Made by a program: the position numbers and the translations under genes. The notes beneath the pieces are model-generated. The model ran no database searches and was not told the origin of the DNA. It worked only from the letters and a program-made list of their open reading frames with translations. Shown piece by piece: positions 6,675 through 7,151 of a stretch of 7,151 nt of DNA. The DNA is from an uncultured Prevotella sp. (GTDB lineage Bacteria; Bacteroidota; Bacteroidia; Bacteroidales; Bacteroidaceae). Within the stretch, counting starts at the first letter, position 1. The number at the start of each line of letters is the position of its first letter. The stretch covers positions 1-7,151 of the forward strand of contig CAJOHP010000124.1 of NCBI GenBank assembly GCA_905234355.1. Direction: 5' to 3'.

Positions 6675-7151
6675 ATGGAAGGCGACTTCATCAAGATAGA
6701 CAGGAAGCTGCTGCCGCTGAGCTGGCTCTACGGCCTCGGCGTGCGACTGAGAAACCTGCTCTTCGACACCGGCGTGCTGAAGAGCAGGGCTTTCAGCCTG
6801 CCGGTCATCGCCGTGGGCAACATCACCGTGGGGGGCACAGGCAAGACACCCCACGTGGAGTATCTCATCACACTGCTGAAAGACATCACCAAGGTGGCCG
6901 TGCTCAGCAGGGGATACAAGCGGAAGACCAAGGGATTTGTCCTGGCCGACAAAAACTCTACCGTGGCCGACATCGGCGACGAGCCGTACCAAATAAAGCA
7001 GAAGTTCGCCGGCATCACCGTGGCCGTCGACAAAAAACGCGTACACGGCATCGAGCAGCTCTCTGAAGACAAAGACATCGGCGTCATACTGCTCGACGAC
7101 GCCTTCCAGCACCGCTACGTCAAACCGGGCATCAACATCCTGCTCGTGGAC
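6675..7151 (+). CDS. lpxK: Tetraacyldisaccharide 4'-kinase LpxK, N-terminal part (cut by window end)
   Basis: The frame is open from ATG 6675 to the last base (159 codons), about the first half of a protein usually around 330-370 aa. LpxK uses ATP to phosphorylate the 4' position of the tetraacyl disaccharide 1-phosphate, giving lipid IVA in lipid A synthesis, at the cytoplasmic face of the inner membrane. An N-terminal hydrophobic/amphipathic helix (about 12-30) fits membrane attachment. The P-loop is VGNITVGGTGKTPH (47-60, with K57 and T58). Next come LSRGYKRKTKGF (77-88), GDEPYQ (101-106; its Asp probably corresponds to the catalytic Asp of Aquifex LpxK) and DDAFQHR (141-147, metal-binding Asp pair), where many homologues have DDGFQHR. 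It starts 10 nt after the sppA stop with no Shine-Dalgarno sequence, so it is likely read from the sppA promoter. Confidence 0.96.
   Translation, partial: MEGDFIKIDRKLLPLSWLYGLGVRLRNLLFDTGVLKSRAFSLPVIAVGNITVGGTGKTPHVEYLITLLKDITKVAVLSRGYKRKTKGFVLADKNSTVADIGDEPYQIKQKFAGITVAVDKKRVHGIEQLSEDKDIGVILLDDAFQHRYVKPGINILLVD

Noticed and set aside
1..7151. CRISPR arrays, tRNA or rRNA genes, insertion sequences or phage genes
   Set aside because: I saw no regularly spaced repeats, no cloverleaf with tRNA-type conserved bases, no rRNA-like sequence and no transposase or integrase frame.

Overview
The window reads as a GC-rich chromosomal segment from a member of the Bacteroidota, most likely order Bacteroidales and perhaps a Prevotella-like lineage. 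The evidence is: TAnnTTTG-type promoter -7 elements with no Shine-Dalgarno sequence before the starts; a 67K-type signal peptide peptidase gene followed directly by lpxK, an arrangement I recall from Bacteroidales genomes; and two secreted carbohydrate-active enzymes of a kind common in gut, oral or rumen members of this group. The genus is inference only.

Layout. Positions 5-50 hold a GC-rich folded palindromic element, likely a dispersed intergenic repeat. Positions 51-158 hold no gene. On the minus strand, read from right to left, come a GH28 polygalacturonase-family enzyme (4644-3301) and then a large multidomain GH2 enzyme with a C-terminal discoidin-like module (3203-159). A 97-nt gap separates them and contains a strong hairpin and a -7-like promoter element. 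The 226-bp region 4645-4870 is a divergent promoter region with two outward-facing copies of the same 12-bp promoter core. To its right, on the plus strand, lie sppA (4871-6664) and, 10 nt later, the first 159 codons of lpxK, cut by the window edge.

How the genes work together. The GH28 and GH2 enzymes both have export signals. They look like a small pectin or rhamnogalacturonan side-chain degrading pair, with GH28 removing galacturonic-acid-type residues and GH2 removing a beta-linked sugar. No SusC/SusD pair or regulator is visible, so this is either an isolated pair or the edge of a larger locus to the left. The right half is housekeeping envelope biology: SppA digests residual signal peptides at the inner membrane, and LpxK makes lipid IVA in lipid A synthesis. 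The divergent region therefore marks the boundary between an accessory sugar-use locus and a conserved envelope operon.

I see no wholly new system. The most notable points are that both glycosidases depart from their family catalytic signatures at specific positions, the mirrored promoters with a dyad over one of them, the hairpin-promoter arrangement between the two glycosidase genes, and the three-way-junction repeat at the left end.
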